A stretch of 64,000 bases of DNA, from NCBI GenBank assembly GCA_035578155.1, contig JAPWDM010000008.1, forward strand, positions 320,001 to 384,000, written 5' to 3'. The position numbers and the translations under genes are program-made. The notes beneath the pieces were generated by a model. The model had not been told where the DNA came from. It did not search any database and saw nothing but the letters and a program-made list of their open reading frames with translations. Within the stretch, counting starts at the first letter, position 1. The number at the start of each line of letters is the position of its first letter. Of this stretch, positions 27,476-41,130 are shown in pieces. This DNA comes from Brachynemurus nebulosus. Lineage: Eukaryota; Arthropoda; Insecta; Neuroptera; Myrmeleontidae.

Positions 27476-27632
27476 CATATATATATACATATATATATAT
27501 ATATAAATTTTAGTGAAGGTTATTTTCGGGTTCTAGGGACCTCAAAACAAATTTCTGCCATAGTCCCGGGCTCAGGTCGCGTTATGACAGCGGCTGAAAT
27601 AGCGTGTATCCATTCTGGAAACTCGCTAAAAC
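27272..27632 (+). mobile_element. Microsatellite-carrying TIR family, copy k (twin of copy g)
   Basis: GAAAAACCATGTTCCTGAAG, CTGGCCGAAGAACTCATCC, then (TA)n at 27399-27505 directly after the GTTATCGTGCGGACA block with no (CA)n, then CTGGAAACTCGCTAAAA. Confidence 0.8.
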
Positions 27633-28149
27633 ACAAAACTATAAAACAAAACTATGCTGCAATTACGCTAATTACATACTACGTGTGCATCTTGTAAAAT
27701 CACGTGACCAATAACCAACACAGTACAGTTTTGACATTGAAATTGTTCTATATGCATCATTTGCGTTAATTTTATTTTATTCTATTATATTGTCTTTGGT
27801 TCTATAATAAATTTAAGTGACAACTGTAACTGAACAAATTCCTATTATTTCAATGCTTAACTAACATGTGGACGGCTATAATGACCAAAAATACACTTTT
27901 TAGGGAATTTTTAACGTAGTACAGCGGCCATTACCATCAACGTGTTAAAAAAAAAAAAACGTTTATTTGAATTTTACCTAAAAAAAAATAATTTACAAGT
28001 AGTTATATGGTAAATAGCATTTAATACGAGAAATATAGTGTAAAGGTCAAGTTTTGTAGCCACGAAAAAAAAAGAAATAAATTGACATTTAAACATCATC
28101 AAGTCACTCGTCAGTCGTTAAGTAAATACACACAAAAAATTTTTTATTA
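27633..28149. other. Intronic sequence, nothing recognised
   Basis: A/T-rich, non-coding by eye. Confidence 0.55.
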
Positions 28150-28560
28150 CCAAAAAAAAAAAAATTCATTGATAATGAGGGGGGGGGGGGGCTGGTGGCA
28201 CACAGCTTCCTCGTACTCGTGATAGACTTTCTTAAATTTCGTGTCTTTTCGTATTCAAGCAATTCGTCAAATAATTTAAAAAAAAATAATAATTTCAAAA
28301 AGTGTTGTTTTAATAGTAACTGTATTGAAATTTATATAAAACCATGTACATTCTAACCCTCAAATACTCTCAAAATTTGCACGAAATCGGACTAGCAGTA
28401 AATAAAACGGTCCCCGATTGCAATGAAATTCGTATAGGGAATCATCTACGAACCAAATCGTACAATTCCGTCCATCGAATAGTTCCGAAATTATGCCACT
28501 TGATGGGATTTGTGAATATCGAAAAGTGGAAGGGAAGATTCGCGATCCTGTGGAAATAGT
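28150..28560 (+). repeat. Degraded dispersed repeat, copy 1
   Basis: Shares ACAGCTTCCTCGTA, GGACTAGCAGTAAATAA and TTATGCCACTTG with 50300-50900 in the same order, and a piece with 16245-16330. A 71-codon open frame here looks accidental: the homologous bases at 50500 do not keep it open. A run of 12 G starts at 28179. Confidence 0.55.
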
Positions 28561-28946
28561 ATATTGTACAATAAGCTTTTCCCACGTATTTTACATTATA
28601 CTTTTTCTACGAGCACATTTTTTCTCGTAAAGTTTAATATAAATAATTATTAAAATAAAATTTAAATAAGTAGTAAAAATTTTTTAAATTTATAATGTCA
28701 ATGATAAGATGTTCAAATTTTTGCAAAAGCATACTTTGAAACTATGGAAACAATAATAAATAATCAACTTACATATGTATATTTTTAGTATTAATTATAT
28801 AAATTATATGTTAAATCAAAGACATAGCCAACTTTTTTATTATATTAAGCCGTGGGAAATTATTTCGCACGCTCTTTTCCGCATTGTGTGGGCAATTGTT
28901 AATTTTTACATATAGTTAGCCGTGCGCAAAATGTTACTTTTAATAG

Positions 28947-29040
28947 TAGGAGTAGAAAAAATATAGTATATGAAATTTAACGTGATGTTATAATTTCAAA
29001 CATCACGCGAGTCAAATAATAATTTTTTTCTACTCCCGTT
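28947..29040. repeat. Short foldback
   Basis: GGAGTAGAAAAAATA and TTTTTTTCTACTCC are inverted around an inner AACGTGATGTT / AACATCACG hairpin. About 90 bp; possible small MITE relic. Confidence 0.5.
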
Positions 29041-31164
29041 GAAGAACACACTCATTACATCTTCGTGAGTAATAGCTATCATTACCAGCTTGTTGAATAA
29101 TATACTATTTTTTTTTAATTTCAGTTTTTTTATACTTTTGAATTTTCGAATTTTTCATAATTTCGAATTTATATACATTTTATGGTTGTAATTGTCGATC
29201 CTGTTTACGTGTGGTAAAAGCACGGTTTCATTCAAAAATTGTTTTTTTCTAATTTTGTTAAGGACGTTCGTGCGTCAAACCTAATAGTAGATAAAAATTT
29301 TAATTTTAGAGAATTGACAAGTTCAATTACATAGTTATCTTCCCTCAAAGATTTTAAGGCCTTCATAGATCATTTCTTAAAGTAATTGACGATTAAAAAT
29401 CAAATTTTTAATACAGAGCTATTAGGAAAAAATATTTTAAACAGCATTTTTTCATTTTAAAAATTATAGTAAGTATAATATAAGAGTAGATACCATAATA
29501 AAAAAAAATGTTTAAAAATATTCTTTAAAATATGCAATTTATATAATTGCACAAAAAAAATTGTGTTGGCCAACGTTAAAATGAAATATCAATTATTGAA
29601 ATTAATATTCGGGTAGATTTTGATGTGTACACGTACATAATATACATACAAGGTCAAATCAGACTACTAAATTTCAATCAACAACTGTGTATGCATTGAT
29701 GTCACAGATCAGTACATAGGTGGTACGTATAGCAATCACCCATATACACGACACGATATGACACATGAACAAGTACAAGCTCTGTATGCATAACATACAG
29801 GTATAGTGTTTTTTGTGGTAGCTACATAACATTATTCTGTAGTGTTTTGTGGACGCGCTCGAACGTCTTTAAACATTTTTTTTTTTTTAAATAGTTTGCA
29901 CAACTATAGAAAGATAAGAATTATTGGATTTTTTTGCACAGAAATACCATACAAATTACTATGTAATTCTGTAAATAAATAAACATCATGTGTTTGACAT
30001 CATGTGTTTATTTCTGACGGCTGACATTGCTATGTAATTGCTGAAGTGCTGACAGCTGTCTGTTTGTTGTTAATCACTATTCATTACTTCATTATTACTA
30101 GATAACGAAATCAATTTTTTTTTTTCGTATTAAGGTAATTATTAAAATATTTAAAAAAAAATAGTTATGTTTGCAAATATTTAAAAAAAAGAAAAAAATT
30201 AATTATTTATTTTGTCAATTTCTACTTAATTAACGTAGTTCTCCCGAGATTCTCAGCGAAAAAAATTTTCTTGCATCAAAATTTAAATAATGTACATAAT
30301 TAATATTCTTCAGTTATTTTATATTTGTATACTATTTGTTTTTTTGAATTTTCGCGCGCTTATCTTACAGCAAAATAAAAGCATTGTTGAAAAAGCGTTG
30401 TGAAATGATGTTTATAAATTATATTTAAAAAACGGCGTAATGAATAATTTTTATTACTTATTAAAAATATCGTTTGTAACTTTGTATTTTATAAGATGTT
30501 AAATTTTTATCAAATCCCTTTGACACGTTTTCATTTTATTCAAAAAATAAATAGAGTTTTCCTATAAGAGCCCATGTTAAAATTACAAAACTTTGAAATC
30601 GTTTTTCTCAAAATTGGGGTAGTCAATTTTTTTTTTCGGAATAGTCTCGTATTATTGGTATTGAATTAAATAAATATCTAGAGAAGTTTCGTTAAAATCC
30701 ACAGAAAAAATCGTTTTATCGATCAACTACCTTAAATTTGAAATATGTGTACTTTTACGAGCTAGCGTTCGGTTGATTTAACCATCTTCAAGTAGATTTA
30801 AATTTTTTGTGACAAAACACGTTTTGAATTATCACGCCACAATTATTATCTACAATTACTTATTCTATTAAGTTTTTTTTTTTATTAACTTTTTCCGCTT
30901 TAGCTTATTTTAGCTACTTTTGAAAACACTTAACTACAGTGATAGTCGGTCACTCAAAATCTAGAACAATTTATTTGTGGCAATTCTATTTGTAGGGGAA
31001 TCGACTTGACCTCGAATTAGATTTCGTTTGCTTTAGGCTTATACTTAAACAGTCACCGCTGCTAATTTTTTTTCAGATGTCGGGGCAAATTATTACTTAC
31101 AATAACCATGACAAGATTACCATAAACTATTTCTTTTTTTAAATTTATTTTTAGTAATTTTTCA
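29041..31164. other. Intronic sequence, mostly unrecognised
   Basis: A/T-rich. The only structured item I noted is the hammerhead-like motif at 30755-30795. Confidence 0.5.
30755..30795 (-). ncRNA. Hammerhead-like motif, degraded
   Basis: Minus strand: TTGAAGATGGTTAAATCAAC then CGAACGCTAGC. The GGTT / AACC helix II is intact, but C3 of the core is T and one A of GAAA is lost. Related to the other seven copies listed. Confidence 0.3.
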
Positions 31165-31412
31165 CATAACGTAAAAGCCCCCATTATGGAACGGTATCTA
31201 ATACTGGAACAGTTTTGACATTTACATAATTATTTCTTTAATTAAGTGAGGAAACATTAAATGCGAGGTGAATTTAAATTGAAAAACAATCATTCTATTA
31301 ATAATACTTTTTGTTATCAGACGTTTCTTTCAGAAATAACTTCAATAATATGTAAATATCAAAACTGTTCCAGTATTAGATACCGTTCCATAATGGGGGC
31401 TTTTATGTTATA
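31165..31412. mobile_element. MITE with ~70-bp inverted arms
   Basis: CATAACGTAAAAGCCCCCAT then TATGGAACGGTATCTAATAC at the left; GTATTAGATACCGTTCCATA then ATGGGGGCTTTTATGTTATA at the right. About 248 bp with a short non-coding centre. Confidence 0.8.
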
Positions 31413-31686
31413 TGAATTTATTTGAAGGGACCCGGCGCGACGCAGTGCGGGCTGGAGGGGTGCCAGGTGAACACGCTATCTCGTCATTTTAATAATATAA
31501 TTAATGAAATAATGATGTAGATAGAGGTAAATATAAAATATTTGACAATATACATAATTAAAATGATGACTGATTTGAAAAACGTTAATTCTCACGTGAA
31601 TCGAAAAAACTAAGGCTAAAATAACGATATGTTATTAAGGGGCATAATACTAATATTATTAAGGGGTACCATCTATATAAAAAATA

Positions 31687-32071
31687 TAAATGTATAATTG
31701 AGGCAGCCAGATACTACGACCAGGATAGGGCCGGATAGTATTTTGTAATATTAAAATCAATGCAATAACCGATGGCATCCGTAGTAACGTTTTCAAATAA
31801 TTATTGCCAAAATATAATATTGATAATAAAATTTTACTTTTTTGAAAAGAAACTGCAAAATTTTGAAAGAAAGAAAGTGTATTTGCTTTATTTTCAAAAT
31901 ATGTATGTATACAAATTATGTCCTGCAATAATTATAGTCGCATTTGCTTAAAAATTGACATTATATTTCTTAAATCTCACCCGTCTCACCCTGTTACCTG
32001 CTTCAATAAAAATGCCTACAAACTGGCTTTACGCTTTGTCTAGTAGTATAATATAATAGTGTTCACATTGG
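31687..32071. mobile_element. MITE with CACAGACCAAT ends, copy 2
   Basis: Follows the same order as 18283-18622: TATAATTGAGGCAGCCAGAT, GGCATCCGTAGTAACGTTT and ATTGGTCTGTG at the right end. It carries an extra segment near 31880-31990 and has lost the left terminus. Confidence 0.6.
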
Positions 32072-32842
32072 TCTGTGTTAGAAACTAAAGGAATAAAATT
32101 CTATAAAAGTTCAGGGTCATAACTCGAAAATAGGTAAGAAATTATTTAAATTTGGAAATTCGGAAAAAGAAAATTTGGAATTAGGAATTTTTTTCGATTT
32201 AATTTAATCAAAATTGTACCTTTCACCGTTTACGAGCTCCCTTTTGCTGGCAATTTTATTCGGGACACTGTATAGTAAAGGTTAATAGAATTTTCGACAA
32301 TCAACTTCCCGAAAGACAAGAAAATTAATAATGTTTATGAATAATTAAGCATATTGATTTTTTATTTTACAAAGTTCATTTAATTAGAAAATGAATTTGG
32401 CTACAACCCACAAAATTAAACGAACCAAAACGATAAAATCTATTTAAATTCACTCAAATCAATGAATGATTCCCCCGGAAAATTTTGAAAGCATCCAAGA
32501 ACTGGTTAGTATCTGGCAATACTAGTGGTAACAATGGCAGTCGACACTGTGGCGGCTTGCACGCAGGTCTATGACCGACTTTATTGTTGTGGAAGACAGC
32601 ACAGGCCAGGTCAGCGCGTCTAATATCGTATTTCATTCAAGTTTTTGAGAAGAAAGCAAAAATGTTTACTGTGTACATTTCCTCATGTTCTATATTTAGA
32701 ACAATATGAAGATGAACCACATATGAATATTGTTGGTGACGATGGTGACGCAGAAGACCGGGGTGACATATTCTAGACCAGTTTCATCAGTACAGCCAAC
32801 AATAGATTGCAATCTTCACTCTCATATCGAGTGATCATAATT
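32072..32842. other. Intronic sequence, nothing recognised
   Basis: No coding or repeat signal assigned. Confidence 0.5.
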
Positions 32843-34052
32843 ATACAGGGTGGAAAGTAAATAACTTTCGTCGTTTATGGGGATGATTCATAACACCCTG
32901 TAGACACTAAAACCATAGGAATTTTTTCGGAATTAACCGTTTGAGAAAATCGTAAATGAACTGGCTCCACGGTGTTTCCAAATTTTTTAAGTACCGCCCT
33001 GACTAAATTATGCACACACCTTTTTAGTACCACAGGTATAAAATGATTTTGTTGACCAAAATTCAATAAAATTTTTTACTTCTAGTTACTATTTAAGGTA
33101 GTAACCCTGTGACATGCTAGTAGAGAAAATTGCAAACCAAAATTACTTTATGTCATTATTGTATGTATTAATGGATAGATGTTGATGTATACTTTTTTTC
33201 ATACGAACGTGTATGCATACATTCAAACACAGTCGGTGCATATACACTTATACTATCAAAGTTTTTTATAATAAATGCTTTGACATCAATGTTATTTGCC
33301 CAACAAACATATTAAGTGGTATACATATGCGTTTGGGGTGCTTTATTTTTTCACCTATACAAGATAGACAGGTGCCCTCGCGGACTTTTTAATGTATCTA
33401 TCACCGTTTTCGCTACGTAAGCGGTGAAAGGTCAAAAAATGCTATTCAAAAATGTTTAAACACTAAATACGAATAAACCAGTTATTTAATATACAGAGTT
33501 GCCAGACTGCTTTGGTTCAGTTGCTTGAAATACTATTATTTCTCTGATGATATCTTCAATTCAAAACGATCAACAAATAATTCATTTTTTTCTTTACATT
33601 CAGAACTTATTAATCTTTCTTTCCCTAGTTTTTTATTGAATTCCGTCGAGTCATTATATTGTTAAATACAAAATAAGGGTACGTAGTCAGAATTTTGAGA
33701 TCTAATACATGGAGTAGATACAAACTTTAACCCTAATTATCTTAACTCAGAACCGATCAATCTTTCCCAAATTACAAGGACAATCAGATATAGTATTCTT
33801 GTTTATACTATTAAAATTTGAAACTATTCTGTCGAAAAGTTCAATGTCGAGGTAACTGCCTTAATTTGTATGTTGCTTTTTTAAAAATGGAAAATTTATC
33901 TTAAAATATAAGATGGTCAGAGCCGAATTAAAAAAAAATTAAAGGGCCCCTTTTTTGATCCATATTTAATATCAAATTTTCTCTGTTAAAAAATACTTCT
34001 GATTCAAATTTATTGGCAATTTGGAGATTTATATACCTTCCACCCTGTATAA
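32843..34052. mobile_element. Element with TACAGGGTGGAAAGTAAATAA ends, copy 2
   Basis: TACAGGGTGGAAAGTAAATA at the left and TATACCTTCCACCCTGTATA at the right. Shared inner pieces with copy 1 are ACCCTGTAGACACTAAAAC, CGCCCTGACTAAATTATG and GATGGTCAGAGCCGAATTAA. It is larger than copy 1 because of an unrelated insert of about 0.8 kb in the middle. Confidence 0.65.
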
Positions 34053-35454
34053 AATAAAATTTATAAATAAATGTATGTTAGCCAGTTATATATTATTTAC
34101 AGTTAAGTGATTCCGTTACAAATTTTGTGCATATATAAATAAATGTATTTGCAATATTGTCAATTCCCTTTTTTTTTTTGAATGTGCAAAAAAATAAAAG
34201 TGCAAAAAAAAAATTAATAACCGGTCCGGTTTGATTGATATTTTAAGGAATTTCTTAAAACAAGTTTGTTTTTTTAAATTTTTTTGCCACTATAAATTTG
34301 GAGAAAAAAAAAACGTGTTCCGTTATCTGATTTTTTTTTTAATTTTACTCAAAAATTTTCTTTACAATCATCAATAAATTGTTTTTGAACGGAAAATATC
34401 TAACAGTAAAATTTTAAAGCGTTGATTTTTTTTTAGTTTTTTCATTTTCGTTAAGTAAAAAATTTCATAAAATTAACAAAATATTAAAAATAAAAAAGCC
34501 TTTTTTACCTTGTGAATTTAAAAAAAAAAAACAGTACAAATTTTTTTAATTAATTCCTTGAGGTACTTTTGGAAAAGTGAGAAAGAAAAGTCAAATTCGG
34601 ATGGATGCATTTTTCATTTTTTAGCTCTATTTGTAAAATACTCAACTTGAAAGTGAGCTTTCTTATATATCCCTCCCACCCGGTAATTTTTCAATCGTAG
34701 ATTCAAGAAATTTGAAAAATATAATTTTTTCGGCTAACCTATATCAATCGCCAATTTTCGAAGATTGGTGGTAAAAAAAATTTCTACCAGTGGAATAAAA
34801 AAATAAATAAATAAAATGAGAAGGTGTTCGTCAGAGGACAAAATTTTGCATCAAAAAATCAACTTTTTCAAACAATATATTTAAAATAAAACAGTGTTCC
34901 AATTAACCCGCGTCCTGTTTCTATTCACCCCTTTCCCTTTCTATTAATCTCGAACGTACCCAAGTTTTATGTCCTTATAATTTTCTCTTAAAAAAAAATA
35001 AATAAATAAATAAAAAATAAAAGTTTGCAAATTTCCTTCCTCATATTAACTATATATTTCAAAATAAATTGATTTTTTCAATATTTTTCATCCAACTTCA
35101 ACTTGAGTCACTATTGTTACCCAAAATAATGATTATTCTACTACAATTTAAGAAAGATATATATTCCGCCGCTTTGGCATCTAATATTTTGAAATCAAGT
35201 TCATGAATAATTTTTTTTTAATTTAACCTAATTCACGCTCAGGCCCCGATTCACTTCAGTTTACGGTATTGTATTTTTAGAATGGTAATTAATACTTTGT
35301 TTCAATTTAAATAATAATAATAGTGTTACAGAGTTGTGTCATATTCATGTGACAGTGACTTAACCTAGATTGTGATGTTTTATAAAATGCACCACCCTAT
35401 GATTTTAAAACAAGTTTTTTTTTTTAATACATTTAACTATACACAAAAAGTTAT
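34053..35454. other. Intronic sequence, nothing recognised
   Basis: A/T-rich, many homopolymer runs, no repeat boundary found. Confidence 0.55.
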
Positions 35455-36305
35455 AAAAAACATGGGATCGTTGCTTTGCCACTTTTCACAACAAAAATCG
35501 TATAAAGGGTAACTTCAAAAATGTAAACTTTACCGCATCGATGCAGCATCATGACCTTTCTGATGCGTCTAATACTACATGATGCGATGCTGATGCTCTC
35601 TTGAAATTTGATATGCACATTAGATGTTTTTGAACGGGATATTGGCATCATTTAACCTCTGATTTGACTATAGATAATATAGCATGATTAGACTAAAGAT
35701 AATATAGCAATACAGTCCTTGTATATATTATCTTTGAATTTCAACTTGAACTTACTTGAAACTGAAAATTAAAAAAAATTGAAATTATTTGAATAAAAAA
35801 TATTACATATTTTAAGTGCAAGATGTATTCAGATAGTTTAAACGATTTTAATGAGAGGTAAATAAATTCACCTTTTTCAACATTTAGTTTTTCGAAATTA
35901 TTCCTATAACCGTTATGGTCATAGGACCATTAATATCATCCTTTATTCACATTACCATAGCTACGACAGCCACCTATATTTTAAATGTAAGTAGCTGTGA
36001 TATTACATTATGCGCATGACACGCATCACTAAATTTCTTGATGCATTGTTTTGACGCATCAGATGCAAAAATGAATTTTTGATTTTTCGTTGTGATGCGT
36101 TTTTGAACTTTTGACTCTGCCTCATGCAAGCAGTGATGCATTTTTGAAGTTAGCCAATCACGAGTCGACTTTCGGCCATTACGCCATCCTCAGGTGAAAA
36201 ACACCGTGGTGTTTTTCACCTGAGGATGGCGTAATGGCCGAAAGTCGATCGTGTTTATACGATTTTTGTTGTGAAAAGTGACAAAGCAACGATCCCATGT
36301 TTTTT
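35455..36305. mobile_element. Inverted-repeat element ~850 bp with internal palindrome
   Basis: AAAACATGGGATCGTTGCTT then TGCCACTTTTCACAACAAAA at the left match the inverse at 36257-36305. ATGCATCA / TGATGCATC words recur inside. It holds the 84-nt palindrome listed separately. No transposase. Confidence 0.7.
36165..36248. repeat. 84-nt near-perfect palindrome (41-bp arms, 2-nt centre)
   Basis: Runs from TCGACTTTCGGCCATTACGC to its inverse, meeting at ACACC-GT-GGTGT; I see no mismatch in the arms. Each arm carries CTGAGGATGGC then GGCCGAAAG, so two hammerhead-like motifs stand head to head. Confidence 0.95.
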
Positions 36306-37494
36306 TTTTTTTTAATATGGATTCTCACAAAGTAAACCTTTCCAATATTAATTATTTACAAAAAGTTATCATTTTCGTATATTATTATATTATAAAATCT
36401 AAAATAAAAATCGAATACTCCTATCTCTATTCTCCTTCAACCATGTTAATATTTATATTATACTGACAACACTATTATTATCATATTGTTTAAAACATTG
36501 CAAATAAATTGCATTTTTCTATTTATACATAATATGTATATGTAGAGGAAAAAATCATTTTATGTGTTATTAACGTCAAAGTATGCGTAAACAATTATCA
36601 AAAACGAAAAAAAAATTAAATTTTTGTTTAACATCTAACAACAAGTTAGCATTATAATTTTCCATAAAATACAAAACCACAGAGATAAATTTTAATATTT
36701 TATTGTCAATAACATGCAATTCACGTGCCAATAATATACAAATAAATAAATTTTGCTATACATTTTTGAATATTATTCGCTCCGAGCCGAAACTATAGTC
36801 ACCTATATCAAGTGATTATTCTTTGACAATTTATCAGGATGCCTTACGCAGTAGCGAAACGCACTTTCTACCCTTTTTTGATATAAGTACAAACAATTAT
36901 GTATGTCCTTTTTTACCTATGTGATTGTATGTGTTTGTACATGTGAGATTGAGGGTTGATAATGGTCATGTTAAATTAGATGAACAACCAAAAGCAACTT
37001 TTTTCAAAATGAATTGAGCAAACGCGAAATTGATGACAGTGTATTCAACACGAGAATTTAGATCGTCACGACCTAGTAGCATCAACCACTGTCGAAATCG
37101 AAAATATTAACTGAATTATTATAAAATATTAATAATTATTTATTATTTAACGTATTTTTATATAAGCATTCAAATTATAATAATACTTACAAATTTGCAT
37201 CAAACGGCACTCAGAAAAAACATAAATTGAAATTTTGTTTTGAATGATTTAAACAAAATTTAGCAGCACGAAAGTTATCACCAGACATTTTAAGCCACCA
37301 TAATAATTAAATAAATATCAGAAATATCTTGCAGATCACAAAACACACTAAAATTACAAGGAAATATCAAAAATAACTGATGACAAGCTTTAAATAAAAA
37401 AAAATTAATGACAGTTAAAATTCCACTGCCATCGTTGTTAAAAATTTTAAAAAAGTCAGTGAAACTTAGACAAAATTAAATAATTTACATAATA
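36306..37494. other. Intronic sequence, nothing recognised
   Basis: A/T-rich non-coding DNA. A GGTACTTGACTG word at 37496 matches the end of the element at 58049, but its partner end was not found. Confidence 0.5.
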
Positions 37495-37775
37495 GGGTAC
37501 TTGACTGAAGTTAAAAAAATATTCTAAAAGCATTGTTTTTCCATATCAGTTAAGTGATTTTTTTTATTTTCGACAAATTTTGTAAAAAAACATCAAAAAA
37601 AATAACCCTACAATTTTAAATGAGAAAAAGGCGGAAAAAACGCCTCACTGTAGTGACGTCACAGTTTGAAGCAACTAAACGTCAATGTCAATATTTATAA
37701 CCGCAAAACTTTGATTTAGTTCATAAAATTTCAAAGTAAAAGCAAGTATTTATTAGAATTCTGGCCGATTATTAT

Positions 37776-37778
<3 letters not shown>

Positions 37779-37863
<85 letters not shown>

Positions 37864-38046
37864 GGTGTAAAGTAAATAACTCTCTTCCTTTTAACAGATG
37901 GTTTATCTCGGTGTATAATTGCTGAAGACATAAATTTTTTTTCGGAATTCGCTATCTGAAAAAATCGCATCCCAGCCAACTCATCGTTTAATATAAATTT
38001 CCCTGAATACGCCTCTGACCAAACTAAAATTATTCGCACCCTGTAT
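37779..38046 (+). mobile_element. (TA)n tract plus partial element with ATACAGGGTG end
   Basis: About 82 bp of (TA)n (37779-37860) run into ACAGGGTGTAAAGTAAATAA, the left end of the family at 9981. The sequence is recognisable to about 38046 (CACCCTGTATAATA). Non-coding. Confidence 0.6.
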
Positions 38047-40391
38047 AATAAAAATTTTTTTAAAAATAAACAAAAAAATTTTTTTTATTTTACTATAATA
38101 TGTAAACATGTGTTCACTGTCGAACTTATAAGTACTATATTGTACACAGAAAAGCGAACAGTTTTTCATAAATTTTGATTAAAATAAATTTATGAATTAT
38201 TTTTTTAGTTTTTAAAATTTTTTAGTTTTTTATATCACAGTGCATTATGAATACTGCAAAAACCATAACTCTGATATCAATATTTGCATTGCACATTATT
38301 AATTTAGTAACAAATTACATTAAAAACTACACTTATAAATTACCAAACAAATAAAAAGAGAACAGAACAGAACAATGAAAAAAATACACAAGAAAAATTT
38401 CCATGAGTTGTAATTTTTCAAAAATTAAAAACATTTTCTTTTAACTATCATAAAACATGAATTTCTAATTGTTGATACATTGGTACACAACTTCTTCACT
38501 ACCTATAAAAACTAAATACCCGTTTTATGTATTGGTATGTACATATGTCAAATCTGTACAATGTGTTCCATATTCGATAGTTTTGCAGCTAAAGTACATA
38601 AGAGAAAAACAGAAATTAATAACAATGTTTGATAACGACTTATTTTTTCTTCTCTCAATTTTCTCACTAAGATCAAAAATTAATTTTTAAACGATTTTAA
38701 ATATAATCTATTTCACTTAAATTTAAACATTAGTCATCACTTACGAGTTTGAGTAATTCCCGTTTTCTTAGCTTTATCTCTTTCATTGTTTCAAATGCGT
38801 AAATGTTAAATTTGCAGTTTGTTTTTAGAAAAGAATAGAAGATTGATTTGTTTCGAATATAAGAATTATTTAATTTTTTAACGAAAACTCATGATCAATT
38901 GTATTTGAAAAGGGGTATAGTTAAAAGTTTGTAAAGAAAAACAGATGTGACGAAAGGCCAATTATATTACAAACAAAAATGTATTTCAATTATCAAAAAG
39001 AAAATTTTTTATTCATAATTGAGTAACTTTAGAGGAAAACTCTAACGGAAAATGCGAAAGTATCTGCATCAGTTATCATTATCGTAAAATTTTAAATGTC
39101 CACATGAAAGTCACCGCTATAAATTTTTTACCAAATTTATTCTTTTATTTCAGCAACACTTTGAAATACCAATTTACCTGCAACCCGACCTAAGCGAACT
39201 CATGTTTCAGTAGACAAACAGACATCGCATACTTACAAACACACAGACATCCATATCATCGTCACACGCTTAGACAAAAATTTTTTAAATAAATAAACAA
39301 CTATAGCATTGATAGCACACACATACAATCTCCATATTCATATACAACACTTATTAAAAGAGTTGTCCAAGTGCGTTTTATACACACATTAAGCAAGGCT
39401 TCTGACCATAGAGCATCTAGAGAGAAAATACATATTTCTATACTACTGGAACCTGTGTAACCACTTGAGATAGAAAATATGTTGTATACGTGCACGGTGT
39501 TTTCTTTGTATTTGTGCGGTAAACTCTGTTTGTGTGAGTGGTGATAGCCGTCACGTGACCTTTGGTTCACATACATGTATGTGATGTGTGTGATACCACA
39601 ACGCTACTTGTGCCGGTTCAACAATCAAATTTATTGTTGTTTGACTGACTTACACTGAACGACGGGTACTGAGCAACTGACACCTAAGCAGCCTAAGATG
39701 CACATACTTCCACATAAGTGATTGCAGAAAAGAGACAGTTATATTCGTTCTATTTGTTCTGTGCTTCTGACTTATTTGCATTTTTGTAGTTTCCGAATAA
39801 AATAGGTGGCATTATATTATTTTGTACAGTTTACTATGAAAATAAATAAATATATTCGACAATCACAATGTTATTTCTGTTTGTGTTATTTAAGGGTCAA
39901 TTAAGTGGTAATTTGATTCCTTACAAATCACATAGACTTTGAAATACAATATTTCTGAAACGAGATGTAAAGAATAAAAGTTGTTAAAAGAACTTTAACT
40001 TTAAAAGATTTTTCTAATGATAATCTGCAAACAGTATACGTAGAATTATTTTTCAACATTTCTCTTAATAATTTTGATTTGAATTTTTGGAAATGTTAAC
40101 AAATATCAGAATATACTTAAGGTAAAATTGACGGTTAGTTGAGATATCTATCTGTAGCATGTATTATATTTGCAAAATTTCGTGTTCCAAAGGCGTAGAA
40201 TTTCTGAAAATGTTACAACCCAGTCACATTAAAAAATTACAACAGCTTCTAGAGTTCTTCGGAACCCTAAAAAAAAGACTGAAATATGTAATACATATGT
40301 ATGTGTGTGAGTGTTACTGTGTGTATGTCCATATACATATTGATATTATATATTTTATTTGCACATAATATGTACACAAAACTTATAGCCG
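38047..40391. other. Intronic sequence, nothing recognised
   Basis: No clear repeat ends or coding signal. Confidence 0.5.
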
Positions 40392-40478
40392 GAGAGCCCA
40401 CCGTATGCAAAACGTATGTATAAGATAGATGAACGATTTTTTGTAAGTACCGGTAAAGGGAGCTTTCTTTAGAATTAC

Positions 40479-40803
40479 AAAATTTTGCCCGCATGATAAA
40501 AATATGACGTCAGTTCCGGTTATGGGTTTGTCATGTCATCAAATACATTGATAATATTTACACCAAAACGAAGGTTTCGAAGTCCAAAATAAAAAGATTG
40601 AGTGCTGCCAGGCCTTAGTAATTCGCAACAATGAGGCTGCTTTCACTGAAAAAAAAAACCTTTCAATGAAGGCAGCCATATTTTTACAAATTTTTAAGAT
40701 CTGGCAGTTTTCATTTTTGTGTAAATATCATCAATGTATTTGATGACGTAACAAAACCATAACCGGAAGTGACGTCATATTTTTATCATGCGGGCAAAAT
40801 TTA
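40479..40803. mobile_element. MITE with AAATTTTGCCCGCATGATAA ends
   Basis: The left arm AAATTTTGCCCGCATGATAA, AAATATGACGTCAGTTCCGG is mirrored by CCGGAAGTGACGTCATATTT, TTATCATGCGGGCAAAATTT. Pairing extends through TCAAATACATTGAT. About 325 bp, non-coding. Confidence 0.8.
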
Positions 40804-40824
40804 GGTCTGGGGTAGTACTACTTA

Positions 40825-41130
40825 GAGTCCCTATAATAAATAGAGTCGTGACATGTCATCCATTTTGTATCCAAAACAGAGCGGGAAGCTTCAAAATTAA
40901 TTATCACATGTTTGAGTAAATATTTTTGAGTACATAATTATTGTTAATAAGTTATGAATTAATGAACAATTAAAAATTTTTAATTTAATTATTCTTTCTA
41001 AGTTAAACTAAATGGTTTTTGTTAACATTTAATTTATTTCCAATGTATTTTACGAAAACATTGGATTCAAAATGCCGGAACCAATCAGCGTTCAGCACAC
41101 ATGTCACGACTCTATTTATTATAGGGACTC
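40825..41130 (+). mobile_element. TA-flanked MITE family (GAGTCCCTATAATAAATAG), copy 1
   Basis: TA duplications at 40823-40824 and 41131-41132. Ends GAGTCCCTATAATAAATAGA and TCTATTTATTATAGGGACTC are perfectly inverted and continue to GTCGTGACATGT. A TA target and inverted ends point to mobilisation by a Tc1/mariner-type transposase. At least six further copies lie at 46027-52503. Confidence 0.85.

Noticed and set aside
28344..28559. 71-codon open frame
   Set aside because: It lies in a dispersed repeat; the related copy at 50500 does not keep the frame.
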